Shown here one piece after another: positions 34,894 to 43,434 of a DNA stretch of 64,000 nucleotides. Below the pieces are notes generated by a model that saw only the letters and a program-made list of their open reading frames with translations, was not told the origin of the DNA and made no database searches. Source of the stretch: an uncultured Myxococcales bacterium. GTDB lineage: Bacteria; Myxococcota_A; Polyangia; Polyangiales; Polyangiaceae. Within the stretch, counting starts at the first letter, position 1, and each line of letters begins with the position of its first letter. Position numbers and translations under genes: made by a program. The stretch is taken from the NCBI GenBank assembly GCA_937949945.1, contig CALFEQ010000178.1, positions 1-64,000 of the forward strand, written 5' to 3'.

Positions 34894-37800
34894 ATGAACC
34901 CGACGATCGACATTGTCCGCGCTGAGCTCGAGCGCCTCTTCACGCTCGAGGAGATGACGAAGATGAGCGAGCGCCTCCTCGGCCTCGCCCCGTCCGAGGT
35001 CGGCGGCGCGAGCGCGAAAGGGAGCTTCGCCCTCGCTCTCACGGAGCGCTGCCTCGACGGCGATCGCATCGACGCGCTCGTCGACGTCATCCTCCACTCG
35101 CGCAAGGAAGTCGATCCTCGCGTGCGTGACATCGTCACGCTGCTCGGGAAGGAAGAGCTGCCGGTCGGCAAGCAGCTCGGCGACTTCACGATCCAGAAGA
35201 AGATCGGCGAGAGCGACCTCGGGATCGTCTACCAGGCCGTTCGTCAGGACGGCGGCGCGAAGGCCGTGTACGCGCTCAAGGTGCTCCGTCGCGAGGCCTC
35301 GCGCGATCGGCGCGCCGTGCATCGCTTCCTCACGGCGAACCGCCTCGTCGGCACCGTCGATCACCCCGGCCTGCCGCGTCACCTCGAGGCCGGCGAGATC
35401 GAGCCCGGCGTCTTCTACGTCGGCTACCAGTACGTCGACGCGCAGCCGCTCTCTGCGCGCCTCGCGCGCACGGGGCCCGTCGCGTTCGCCGAGCTCCGGC
35501 CGATCCTGCGCGGGATCCTCGAGCCGCTCGCCGCGGTCCACAAGGCGCATCTCGTCCACGGCGATCTGAAGGCCGAGAACATCCTCGTCTCCACGGGCCC
35601 CGACGGGCTGCCGAGCGTGTGCCTCATCGACTTCGGCAGCGACCGGCTCCGCCTGCGGAGCATCGCCGCGAACGGCCACACCGGGCTGCTCGCGGTGTAC
35701 GGCTCGCCGAAGACCGTCGCGCCCGAGATCGTGCGCGGTCGTCCCGCGGACGCGAAGAGCGACGTGTACGCGTTCGGCGCGGTGCTCTACGAGCTCCTCA
35801 CGGGCAAGCCCGTCTTCCCGCACGAGAGCGCGACGGACGCCGCGTTCGCGCACCTGTCGACCGAGCCCGAGCCGCCGAGCCGTCGCGCCCCGCGCGGCTG
35901 GGTGAGCAAGGAGGTCGACGAGTTCGTCCTCTCGCTCCTCCAGAAGGATCCGGCGCGCCGCCCGAAGGACGCCGGGGCGCTCCTCGAGGCGCTCGACTCG
36001 ATCGGCCGTGCGTCGGTGACGCTCGGCGTCGGCGGCGTCATCTCGCCGGAGAAGGTGGAAGAGCTCATCGACAAGCTCCTCGCTTCGCCGCGCGACCTCG
36101 AGGTCGCGCTCAACCTCGAGCACGCCGTCGACCAGGGCGCGGACCCGATCCGCGTCGGCGACGCCTTCGGTGCCGCGGCCGCACGGCTGCAAGGGCTCAC
36201 CCCGGAGGAGCGCGAGACGAAGAAGACCCTCCTGTTCCGCGCCGCCCGCATCTACGACGGCGCCGGGCGCGACAAGGGACGTGCGGAGGCGATGTTCGCG
36301 GCGATCGTCAATCTCGATCCGCAGGACGACATCGCGCTCGTCGCGCTGCAGGACGTGCGCAAGGCGCTCGGCAAGTACGAGGAGGTCGTCGAGATGCTCC
36401 TCGCGAAGAGCCAGTCGGCGCCGCCGGGCGAGGAGCGCGCCCGTGCGCTCGCGGAGATCGGGCGCCTCTACGCGAACGAGCTCGACGATCCGGAGCAGGC
36501 CGTCGTCGCGTTCACGCAGGCGCTCTGCGAGGACCCGACGAACGAGGAGTACGCCGAAGAGGTCGAGCGCCTCTGCGGGACGAAGACGCAGGTCTGGAAC
36601 GAGCAGCTCGCGACGATCAGCGAGACGCTCAAGGGCGGCACCCTCGCGCCGGCCGACTACGTCGCGCTCACGATGCGTGCGGCGCGCTGGTACGAGACGA
36701 AGATCGGCCGCGCCGACATGGCGCTGGCCGGTTACCAGGCGGTGCTCGCGGCCGATCCGGTGAACGAGGCCGCCGCCGACGGCATGACCGAGATCTACCG
36801 GCGCGCCCAGCAGTGGCCGGAGCTCGTGAGCATCCTCATGCGGCGCGCCGACGTCACGGCGAGCGCGCCCAAGGCGCGCGATCTCCGCGCGGAGGCGGCC
36901 GAGATCCTCGAGACGCGGCTCAACGATCTGCATCGCTCGCGCGAGATCTTCATGACGATCCTCGCGGACGATCCGGGGCACGCGCGCGCGTGCGACGGCA
37001 TGGCCCGCATCGCCGAGCGCACGGGCGACTTCACGACGCTCGCGAAGGTGCTCGAGCGCCGCGCCGAGGCCCGACGAGGCGTCGAGAAGGCCGAGGCCCT
37101 CGTGAAGGTCGCGGAGGTCTACGAGGACCACCTCAACGATCTGGCGGAGGCCACGCGTCGCTACGAGGCCGTGCTCGCGGTCGATCCCGCCAACCTGAAC
37201 GCGCTGAAGGGTCTCGATCGCTGCTTCAACCGCACGGGCAAGTACCGCGATCTGCTCGAGGTCCTCGAGCGCCAGATCGAGGTCGCCGCCACGCCTCGCC
37301 AGAAGATCAACCTCTACGAGCGCATCGCGGCGCTCCACGACGAGGAGTTCCTCGATCACGAGGCCGCGGCGGAGGCGTGCTTGGCGATCCTCCGCATCGA
37401 CGGCGCGCACGACGGCGCGCTCTCCGCGCTCGCGCGCCACTACCGCGCGATGCAGAAGTGGGAGCCGCTCTGCGAGCTCTACGAGAAGCACGCCTCGGTC
37501 ACGACGGATCCGAACCGGCGCATCGACCTGCTCCTCGCGCGGGCGCGCACGCTCGCCGAGCAGATCGGCTCGCCGGAGCGCGCCATGAAGGCGTACGAGC
37601 AGGTCCTCGCGATCCAGCCGGCGCACGCCGGGGCGCTCGAGGCGCTCGCGCAGCTCCGCGAGACGAGCGGCGACGCGCACGCCGCGCTCAGCGCCATCGA
37701 GGCGCTGGCGATGAAGGCGCCGACGCCCGAGGCGAAGTGCGAGCAGTGGATGCGCGCGGCGCGGCTGCTCGAGTCGCGCGGCGACAAGGACGGCGCGATC

Positions 37801-40401
37801 GAGCGCTACAAGCTCGCGCTCGACGCCAACCCGCGCGATCCGGGCGCGGCGGCGGCGCTCCGGAAGGCGTACGCGCAGCGTGGCAACTGGCTCGCCGTCG
37901 TCGGTCTCGTCGAGCGTGAGCTCCAGACCGCCGAGAGCGATCTCGCGCGGGCGCGCCTCTGGGCGGAGCTCGCGAAGGTCTACCACTTCAAGCTCGTCGA
38001 TCCGCAGAAGGCAGAGGCTGCGGCGAAGAAGGCGATCGAGCTCGATCCTTCGAACGCCCACGCGCTCATGGTCCTCGGCGATCTCGCATTCGAGGCCGGC
38101 CGCATGATCGAGGCGACGAAGCACTACGACAGCCTCGTCGGTCGCGCGAACGTCCTCGAGAAGGAGGACGCGGTCCGCGTGCTCGTGCGCTTCATGGAGG
38201 CGTTCGGCAAGTCGCAGCCGAAGCCGTCCGCACCGGCGCCGTCGGGGCCGCTGTCGCAGCCGGGAGGGCTCTCGCAGACGTCGCTGCCGGACGGCCCGCC
38301 GAGCAGCCACTGGATCGGCGGCGGGCCGGCGAGCCAGGCGCGCATCTCCGTCGTCCCGACGGCGCCCGCGTCCGTGCCGCCGCCGCCGGTCACGAACCCG
38401 CGCATGATGGCCGCCGTCGAGGCGCTCAAGGAGCTGGCTCCGCAGGACGTCGACGCCGTCGCGCGCGCCGCGAACGCGCTCTTCGAGTTCGGCGATCCCA
38501 AGAGCGCGTTCCGGATGCACGAGGAGCTCTTCAAGAAGCACGGCCACGAGCTCGCCGGCTCCGAGCGCGCCGAGGCGCTCTATCACCTCGGCGAGAGCGC
38601 GCGTCGCTCCGGTGAGCTCGACGTCGCGATCCAGCCGCTCCGCGAGGCGATCGACCTCGATCCGTCGAACCCGCGTCCGTACCGCTCGCTGGCGAAGGTC
38701 TACGACGAGAAGGGCGACTGGCACAACGCGCTCGCCGTTCGCCGCTCGCGCCTCCAGCTCGCGACCGGGACGGAGCGCTTCGAGCTCCTGCTCGAGATCG
38801 GCGACGTGATGTTCGGGAAGCTCAACGATCGCGCGGGCGCGTCGAAGGCCTACACGCAGGCCCTCGAGGAGCGTCCCGACGATCGCAAGCTCCTCGCGAA
38901 GCTGATGCAGCTCTACTCGGAGGAGAAGGACTGGGCGAAGCTCGTCGACGTCGTGCTCCGCCTGGCCGACTTCGTCGAGGATCCGAAGCAGCGGGCGAAG
39001 TACATGCACACCGCTGCGACGATCGCGTCGCGTCATCTCAACGACGTCGACAAGGCGCTCGACTTCTACGAGCGCGCGCTCGAGTTCGACCCGACGATCG
39101 AGAAGGCGCTCAACGAGGCGATCGAGCTGTATCGCCACAAGCGCCAGTACGATCAGGTCGAGCGGCTGCTGAAGCAGCAGCTCGATCAGGCGAAGGTCGC
39201 GCAGGACCGCGACAAGATCGTGCGCGTCCTCGACAAGCTCGGCGAGCTCTACCAGAAGTTCCTCGACGAGCCGGATCTCGCCGTCGACGCGTTCGAGGCC
39301 GCGCAGGCGTTCGATCCGGAGAACCGCGCGCGCGCCGAGAAGCTCGCCGAGATCTACGCCGCCGATCCGGCGCAGTACCTCGACAAGGCCGTCGCCGCGC
39401 AGGCCGGCCTCCTCCGCAAGAACCCGTACCGCGTCGAGAGCTACAAGGTCCTCCGCCGGCTCTACACGGACGCGAAGCGGGCCGATCCGGCCTGGTGCCT
39501 CTGCCAGGCGCTGTCGATCCTCCGCCTCGCCGAGCCGGAGGAGGAGCGCTTCTACCGCAAGCACCGCTCCGAGAACGCCGCGCCGGCGCAGTCCACCCTC
39601 GACGACGACGCGTGGCAGCTCCTCATGCACTGGGAGCTCGACCCCATCCTCACGCGCATCTTCGCGATGATCCAGCCGACGATCGTGCGGCTGCGCACGC
39701 AGCCCATCGAGCAGCTCGGCTTCGATCCGCGCTACGCGATCGACACGTCGATGCATCCGTACCCGGTGTCGCAGACGCTCTATTACGCGCAGGGCGTCCT
39801 CGCGATGCCGCCGGTGCTCACGTTCCAGAACCCGAACGACGCCGGGACGCTCGGCATCGTCCACGCACGGACGCCCGCCATCGTCCTGGGGCAGGGGGCG
39901 TTCGACAGCTCGATCGCGAACCAGACCCTCGCGTTCCTGGCGGGCCGGCACCTCACGTCGTTCCGTCCGGGCTTCTACGTCCGTCACCTCGTGCCGACGG
40001 GTACGGGCCTCAAGGCCTGGCTCTTCGCCGCGATCAAGCTGTGCGTCCCGCAGTTCCCGGTCTCGCCGGATCTGATGGGGCAGGTGAGCGAGGCGATGCA
40101 GGCGATGGCGCAGGACTTCGTCGGCGCGGAGAAGGAGAAGCTCGCGAGCGCGGTCTCGAAGCTCCTCCAGACCGGCGGCGCCCTCGACCTGAAGAAGTGG
40201 GTGGCGGCGATCGACCTGACGGCCGATCGCGTCGGCCTCCTGCTCGCGCACGACCTCGAGATCGCGACGCAGGCCATCCGCGCCACCGAGGACACCTCGA
40301 GCGTCCCGGTGAAGGAGCGCATGAAGGACATCGTCGTGTTCTCCGTCAGCGAGGAGTACTTCTCGCTGCGGCAGAAGCTGTCGATCAGCATCGACGCCTG
40401 A
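34894..40401 (+). CDS. Giant kinase-like protein with long TPR array
   Basis: 1,835 residues, cytoplasmic, no membrane segment seen. A kinase domain lies at about 97-350: Lys129 (ALKVL), HGD at 222-224 in HGDLKAEN, Asp246 (IDFGSD) and APE at 276-278 are in place, but the glycine loop reads GESDLGIV (105-112) and HRD has become HGD. From about 390 to 1,560 come dozens of TPR-like helix pairs, split by a Pro/Ser linker near 1,110-1,165. The last 270 residues form another domain (FDSSIANQTLAFLAGRHLTSFRPGFYVRHLVP) with no HExxH or other catalytic motif that I recognise. ATG 34894 is used. It may be a scaffold regulated by, or acting through, phosphorylation. Confidence 0.85.
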   Translation: MNPTIDIVRAELERLFTLEEMTKMSERLLGLAPSEVGGASAKGSFALALTERCLDGDRIDALVDVILHSRKEVDPRVRDIVTLLGKEELPVGKQLGDFTIQKKIGESDLGIVYQAVRQDGGAKAVYALKVLRREASRDRRAVHRFLTANRLVGTVDHPGLPRHLEAGEIEPGVFYVGYQYVDAQPLSARLARTGPVAFAELRPILRGILEPLAAVHKAHLVHGDLKAENILVSTGPDGLPSVCLIDFGSDRLRLRSIAANGHTGLLAVYGSPKTVAPEIVRGRPADAKSDVYAFGAVLYELLTGKPVFPHESATDAAFAHLSTEPEPPSRRAPRGWVSKEVDEFVLSLLQKDPARRPKDAGALLEALDSIGRASVTLGVGGVISPEKVEELIDKLLASPRDLEVALNLEHAVDQGADPIRVGDAFGAAAARLQGLTPEERETKKTLLFRAARIYDGAGRDKGRAEAMFAAIVNLDPQDDIALVALQDVRKALGKYEEVVEMLLAKSQSAPPGEERARALAEIGRLYANELDDPEQAVVAFTQALCEDPTNEEYAEEVERLCGTKTQVWNEQLATISETLKGGTLAPADYVALTMRAARWYETKIGRADMALAGYQAVLAADPVNEAAADGMTEIYRRAQQWPELVSILMRRADVTASAPKARDLRAEAAEILETRLNDLHRSREIFMTILADDPGHARACDGMARIAERTGDFTTLAKVLERRAEARRGVEKAEALVKVAEVYEDHLNDLAEATRRYEAVLAVDPANLNALKGLDRCFNRTGKYRDLLEVLERQIEVAATPRQKINLYERIAALHDEEFLDHEAAAEACLAILRIDGAHDGALSALARHYRAMQKWEPLCELYEKHASVTTDPNRRIDLLLARARTLAEQIGSPERAMKAYEQVLAIQPAHAGALEALAQLRETSGDAHAALSAIEALAMKAPTPEAKCEQWMRAARLLESRGDKDGAIERYKLALDANPRDPGAAAALRKAYAQRGNWLAVVGLVERELQTAESDLARARLWAELAKVYHFKLVDPQKAEAAAKKAIELDPSNAHALMVLGDLAFEAGRMIEATKHYDSLVGRANVLEKEDAVRVLVRFMEAFGKSQPKPSAPAPSGPLSQPGGLSQTSLPDGPPSSHWIGGGPASQARISVVPTAPASVPPPPVTNPRMMAAVEALKELAPQDVDAVARAANALFEFGDPKSAFRMHEELFKKHGHELAGSERAEALYHLGESARRSGELDVAIQPLREAIDLDPSNPRPYRSLAKVYDEKGDWHNALAVRRSRLQLATGTERFELLLEIGDVMFGKLNDRAGASKAYTQALEERPDDRKLLAKLMQLYSEEKDWAKLVDVVLRLADFVEDPKQRAKYMHTAATIASRHLNDVDKALDFYERALEFDPTIEKALNEAIELYRHKRQYDQVERLLKQQLDQAKVAQDRDKIVRVLDKLGELYQKFLDEPDLAVDAFEAAQAFDPENRARAEKLAEIYAADPAQYLDKAVAAQAGLLRKNPYRVESYKVLRRLYTDAKRADPAWCLCQALSILRLAEPEEERFYRKHRSENAAPAQSTLDDDAWQLLMHWELDPILTRIFAMIQPTIVRLRTQPIEQLGFDPRYAIDTSMHPYPVSQTLYYAQGVLAMPPVLTFQNPNDAGTLGIVHARTPAIVLGQGAFDSSIANQTLAFLAGRHLTSFRPGFYVRHLVPTGTGLKAWLFAAIKLCVPQFPVSPDLMGQVSEAMQAMAQDFVGAEKEKLASAVSKLLQTGGALDLKKWVAAIDLTADRVGLLLAHDLEIATQAIRATEDTSSVPVKERMKDIVVFSVSEEYFSLRQKLSISIDA

Positions 40402-40409
40402 CGGCGGGC

Positions 40410-40438
40410 GCGCCGGCGAGCTCCGCTCTCGCCGGCGC
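40410..40438 (+). terminator. Terminator hairpin after the kinase-TPR gene
   Basis: An 11-bp perfect stem, GCGCCGGCGAG (40410-40420) with CTCGCCGGCGC (40428-40438), a 7-nt loop and a short TTT tract. It lies between the convergent kinase-TPR and Omp85-like genes. Confidence 0.8.
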
Positions 40439-40489
40439 TTTCGCGGGGGCGCTTCACGCGTCGCGCATGGCGGTCGGGCAGCGCGCCGC

Positions 40490-41884
40490 TCAGAACATCT
40501 GGCCGTCGGCGGCGTAGATGCCGAGCGGGAAGTTCGGGTTCACCGACGTCGCGTCGGGCGAGTACGCGAACTCCACGCGGAAGACGGCCGCCGTGCCCCA
40601 GACGACGAAGAACCCGCCTCCGACGCCGTACTTGAGGCCGAGCCCTTTGCCGTCGCGCGGGTCGGGCCCGTACCTCGAGAAGACGCGCCCCGTGTCGACG
40701 AAGGCGACGTTGCCGACGCGGAAGTCGTCGCCGAAGAGCCGGAAGCGGAGGTGCGTGACGCGCAGCTCGGCGTTCGCGACGACCTTGACGAGGCCCTGGT
40801 AGCGTCCGTTCGGGACGCCGCGGACGCCCTGTGGGCCTCCGGGCATGTCCATCGGGATGAACGGTCCGCCTTGCGAGAGGTCGTAGAAGGCGGGCTGTCC
40901 GAACATGGCGTCCACGAGCCCGCGCATGGCGAAGACCCACTCGCCGCCGAGGGGGACGTAGCGGCGGAGGACGACGTTCGCGGCTCCGTAGTAGACGCCC
41001 GCGCGCGTCGGGGTCGCCCCGCCGAGCCGGAGCGCCGTCTCGGTGAAGAAGCCTCGCTTCGGCGTGATCTCGTTGTCGCGGGTGTCGTAGACCCAGCCGC
41101 CGGCCACCATCGCGTGGTTCAACGTCTCGACGCCGCGGATGTACGGCTTGCCGTCCTCCGTCAGGCGGCGCGCGTCGAGGTCGAGCTTGCTGCCGGCATA
41201 GGTCGACGGGTTCACGTTCCGCAGCGTGATCCCGTACATGACGCTGTGCGGCCCCTTGATTGGGGACCTCAGGTTCACGCGCGCGCGGATCTCCTGGTGG
41301 ATGTATTGGTAGCGACTGCCGTACGTGCCGTCGGGCATCTTCAGCGCGCGGGTGTCGTTCCCGACGCCGAAGTAGCCCGCGTTGACGGTGCGCTCGAAGA
41401 ACACCGCGGGCATGACGCGGACCTTCCCCCAGACCGCGCGCGGGACGTCGACGCGGAGGTCGTGGCTCTGCTGCGCGGCCTCGAGCCCGCGCGGGCCGTC
41501 CTTGATGCTCGCGGAGAAGAGCCCGTCCATCTTCCAGCGGTACGGGACGTAGCGCGGCGACACGCGCGTGTACGTGGCGGCGACGCCGACCTGGAAGCCG
41601 ATGTCCGTGTTGCCGCCGATGATCGGAGCGCCGGCGAGCTCGTTCTCTTCCTTCTCGGGTTTGTCGCCGACGGGCTTCGTCGGCGGCAGGAGCTCCACGG
41701 TCTTCGCGCGGGGAGGAGGAAGCCCCGGCGGCGGCCTCCGGTCGATCGCCGTGGCCGGAGACGACACGTCGAGGGTGAACTCGCGCGGAGCCGGCGCGGG
41801 CTCGGGGGCGTCGTCGGCGCGCCCGGGCGAGGGGACGAGCGCCAGCGCGAACCCAATCAGCGCTGCGAAGGCGCGCGCCCTCAT
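40490..41884 (-). CDS. Omp85/BamA-like outer-membrane beta-barrel protein
   Basis: A 464-residue protein with a signal peptide (FAALIGFALALVPSPGRA), a Pro-rich linker and a beta-barrel. The barrel has the surface-antigen (D15) features: a GVRGVPNGRYQG segment in the position of the conserved VRGF/Y loop, alternating hydrophobic strands, and a C-terminal Phe. No POTRA domains are present, so it is not BamA itself. It is the last gene of a minus-strand set with a lipase and a FadL porin, so a role in lipid export or uptake is possible. Confidence 0.82.
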   Translation of the reverse strand: MRARAFAALIGFALALVPSPGRADDAPEPAPAPREFTLDVSSPATAIDRRPPPGLPPPRAKTVELLPPTKPVGDKPEKEENELAGAPIIGGNTDIGFQVGVAATYTRVSPRYVPYRWKMDGLFSASIKDGPRGLEAAQQSHDLRVDVPRAVWGKVRVMPAVFFERTVNAGYFGVGNDTRALKMPDGTYGSRYQYIHQEIRARVNLRSPIKGPHSVMYGITLRNVNPSTYAGSKLDLDARRLTEDGKPYIRGVETLNHAMVAGGWVYDTRDNEITPKRGFFTETALRLGGATPTRAGVYYGAANVVLRRYVPLGGEWVFAMRGLVDAMFGQPAFYDLSQGGPFIPMDMPGGPQGVRGVPNGRYQGLVKVVANAELRVTHLRFRLFGDDFRVGNVAFVDTGRVFSRYGPDPRDGKGLGLKYGVGGGFFVVWGTAAVFRVEFAYSPDATSVNPNFPLGIYAADGQMF

Positions 41885-41907
41885 CGCCCCTCGCGTCTTC
41901 CCTCGAG

Positions 41908-41928
41908 ACCGGAGCCTGGAGCCTGGAG
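41908..41928 (-). repeat. GGCTCC heptamers after a hairpin
   Basis: On the minus strand units TCTCCA, GGCTCCA and GGCTCCG follow the hairpin that ends the lipase gene, in its sense orientation, matching the gene-hairpin-heptamer order at 19960-20006. Confidence 0.75.
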
Positions 41929-41929
41929 A

Positions 41930-41948
41930 CGAGCGGCGGTGCCGCTCG
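41930..41948 (-). terminator. Hairpin directly after the lipase stop
   Basis: CGAGCGGC (41930-41937), loop GGT, GCCGCTCG (41941-41948): a perfect 8-bp stem touching the stop codon of the lipase gene. It may weaken transcription into the Omp85-like gene. Confidence 0.7.
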
Positions 41949-43427
41949 TCAATCGTTCGGCGGCGGCGTCGCGCACGGCTCCGTGAGCGCCGACTCGTTC
42001 GCCGCGCACGCGGCGGGTGCAGGACCGCCGAGGACGACGCTCGCGATCCAGTCGGCGACGTAGTCGCCCTTCGACGACACGATGCCGCCGTGGGTCTCCT
42101 CCGCCTCGACGCAGACGCTGAGCTTCGCGCCGTCCGCCTGGAGTCGATCGAGCGCGCACTTCATCCGGCTCGGCGGAATGGTCGTGTCCTTCAGCCCGTA
42201 CGCCATCAGGATCGGCACCTGCGCCGCCTTGCCCGTGAGATGCGGGCGATCGGCGGTGTAGCGGCCTATCCACCGCTCGCAGAGCTCGCTCGTGCAAGGC
42301 GCCCCGGCGGCGGCCGAGAACGCGACCTCGGAGACGAAGGTCGAATCGAACAGCTCGTCGGCATAGGTCCCGAGCTCGGCGAGCTTGGTCGATCCCCAGC
42401 ACTCGTTCTTCACGAACGCCTCGATCCCGTCCTGTACTTCGGGCTTGAAGAGCGCCTTGCCCTGTCCGGGCCCGTCGAGGAGCTCGGCCTGCGTGTAGTG
42501 GTACCAGACGCTGACGGCGCCGACGGACGACTCGGCGAGGGGGAAGTCCTGTCCGGCGGGACGATAGAGGACGGCGCCCCAGGAGCGCTGGCTCAGCCAG
42601 AGCGGCGCGAACACCGCCACGCCGACGATCTCGCCGGAGGCTCCGTACGACTCCGCCATCGCCAGCGCGGAGAGCGCGCTGTGCCCGCCTTGCGAGTGGC
42701 CCACGAGGACGACCTTGTCGTCGAGGGCGGGGAAGAGCTGCTTGAGCGCGCGACTCCCGTCGAGCGTGCTCTTGCCGACGTCGGCCGCCTGCGCGTAGGC
42801 GCTCGGCGGATTGTTGGGCGCGCCGAAGTTCGCGTACCCGGCGAGATCGGGCACGATGAGCGCATAGCCGCTCCCGACGAGCGGATAGATCATGCGCCAG
42901 GCGTCCCCGTTGATGCCCTCGAGCGAGGGATCGAACTTCGACAGCGTGCAGCGCGCCGCCTGGCCGCGGCTCCCTCGAGCGGCGACGACGACCGGCAGCT
43001 TGTCCGCGCGCGGCGTGTCGGGCACGTACACGATGGCGCTCGAGACGCCCGGCGTGCCGTTCGCGTCGCCGCGCTCGGTCCGGTACGCGATCTTGTAGAC
43101 CCGCGCGCCGCTCGTGAGGGGCTTGCCGGCGTATCCGAGCTCGGTGAGCTTCGCCTGCATCTCCTCCTTCGAGAGGTCGGCCTCCCGGGCGCACTTCACG
43201 ATGGTGCCGCGCGCGCTCGGATCGGCCGTGAGCGGGCCGGGGTCTCCGTAGACGGAGTCGGCGGGGTCCGTGCACGGCAGGCTGGGGGTATCCAGCGTGG
43301 GGGCGCCGGCCTCGGGCCCGGCGTCGGAGTCCTCTCCGCCGAGCGGCTTCGGCGTGTCCTCCGAGCACGCGACGAACGCGCCCGCGAAGACGAGCGGGAG
43401 CACAGCGAGCGAAGCGAGCGAACGCAT
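41949..43427 (-). CDS. Secretory lipase-like alpha/beta hydrolase, lipoprotein
   Basis: A 492-residue protein with a lipobox (AGAFVAC, Cys21 if started at ATG 43427; a GTG directly before is also possible). The alpha/beta-hydrolase core has the nucleophile elbow VGHSQGGHSAL, a probable acid at YGLKDTTIPP and a His in EETHGGIV. The layout fits the secretory lipase family (LIP), which cleaves acylglycerols or related esters. Several paired cysteines suggest disulfides. It sits 7 nt after the FadL-type gene and upstream of the Omp85-like gene. Confidence 0.85.
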   Translation of the reverse strand: MRSLASLAVLPLVFAGAFVACSEDTPKPLGGEDSDAGPEAGAPTLDTPSLPCTDPADSVYGDPGPLTADPSARGTIVKCAREADLSKEEMQAKLTELGYAGKPLTSGARVYKIAYRTERGDANGTPGVSSAIVYVPDTPRADKLPVVVAARGSRGQAARCTLSKFDPSLEGINGDAWRMIYPLVGSGYALIVPDLAGYANFGAPNNPPSAYAQAADVGKSTLDGSRALKQLFPALDDKVVLVGHSQGGHSALSALAMAESYGASGEIVGVAVFAPLWLSQRSWGAVLYRPAGQDFPLAESSVGAVSVWYHYTQAELLDGPGQGKALFKPEVQDGIEAFVKNECWGSTKLAELGTYADELFDSTFVSEVAFSAAAGAPCTSELCERWIGRYTADRPHLTGKAAQVPILMAYGLKDTTIPPSRMKCALDRLQADGAKLSVCVEAEETHGGIVSSKGDYVADWIASVVLGGPAPAACAANESALTEPCATPPPND

Positions 43428-43434
43428 CACGACC

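Noticed and set aside
34792..40251. 1,819-codon open frame antisense to the kinase-TPR gene
   Set aside because: At this GC content the complement of a coding frame rarely has stops; the translation is Arg/Leu/Glu/Asp-biased with no domain.
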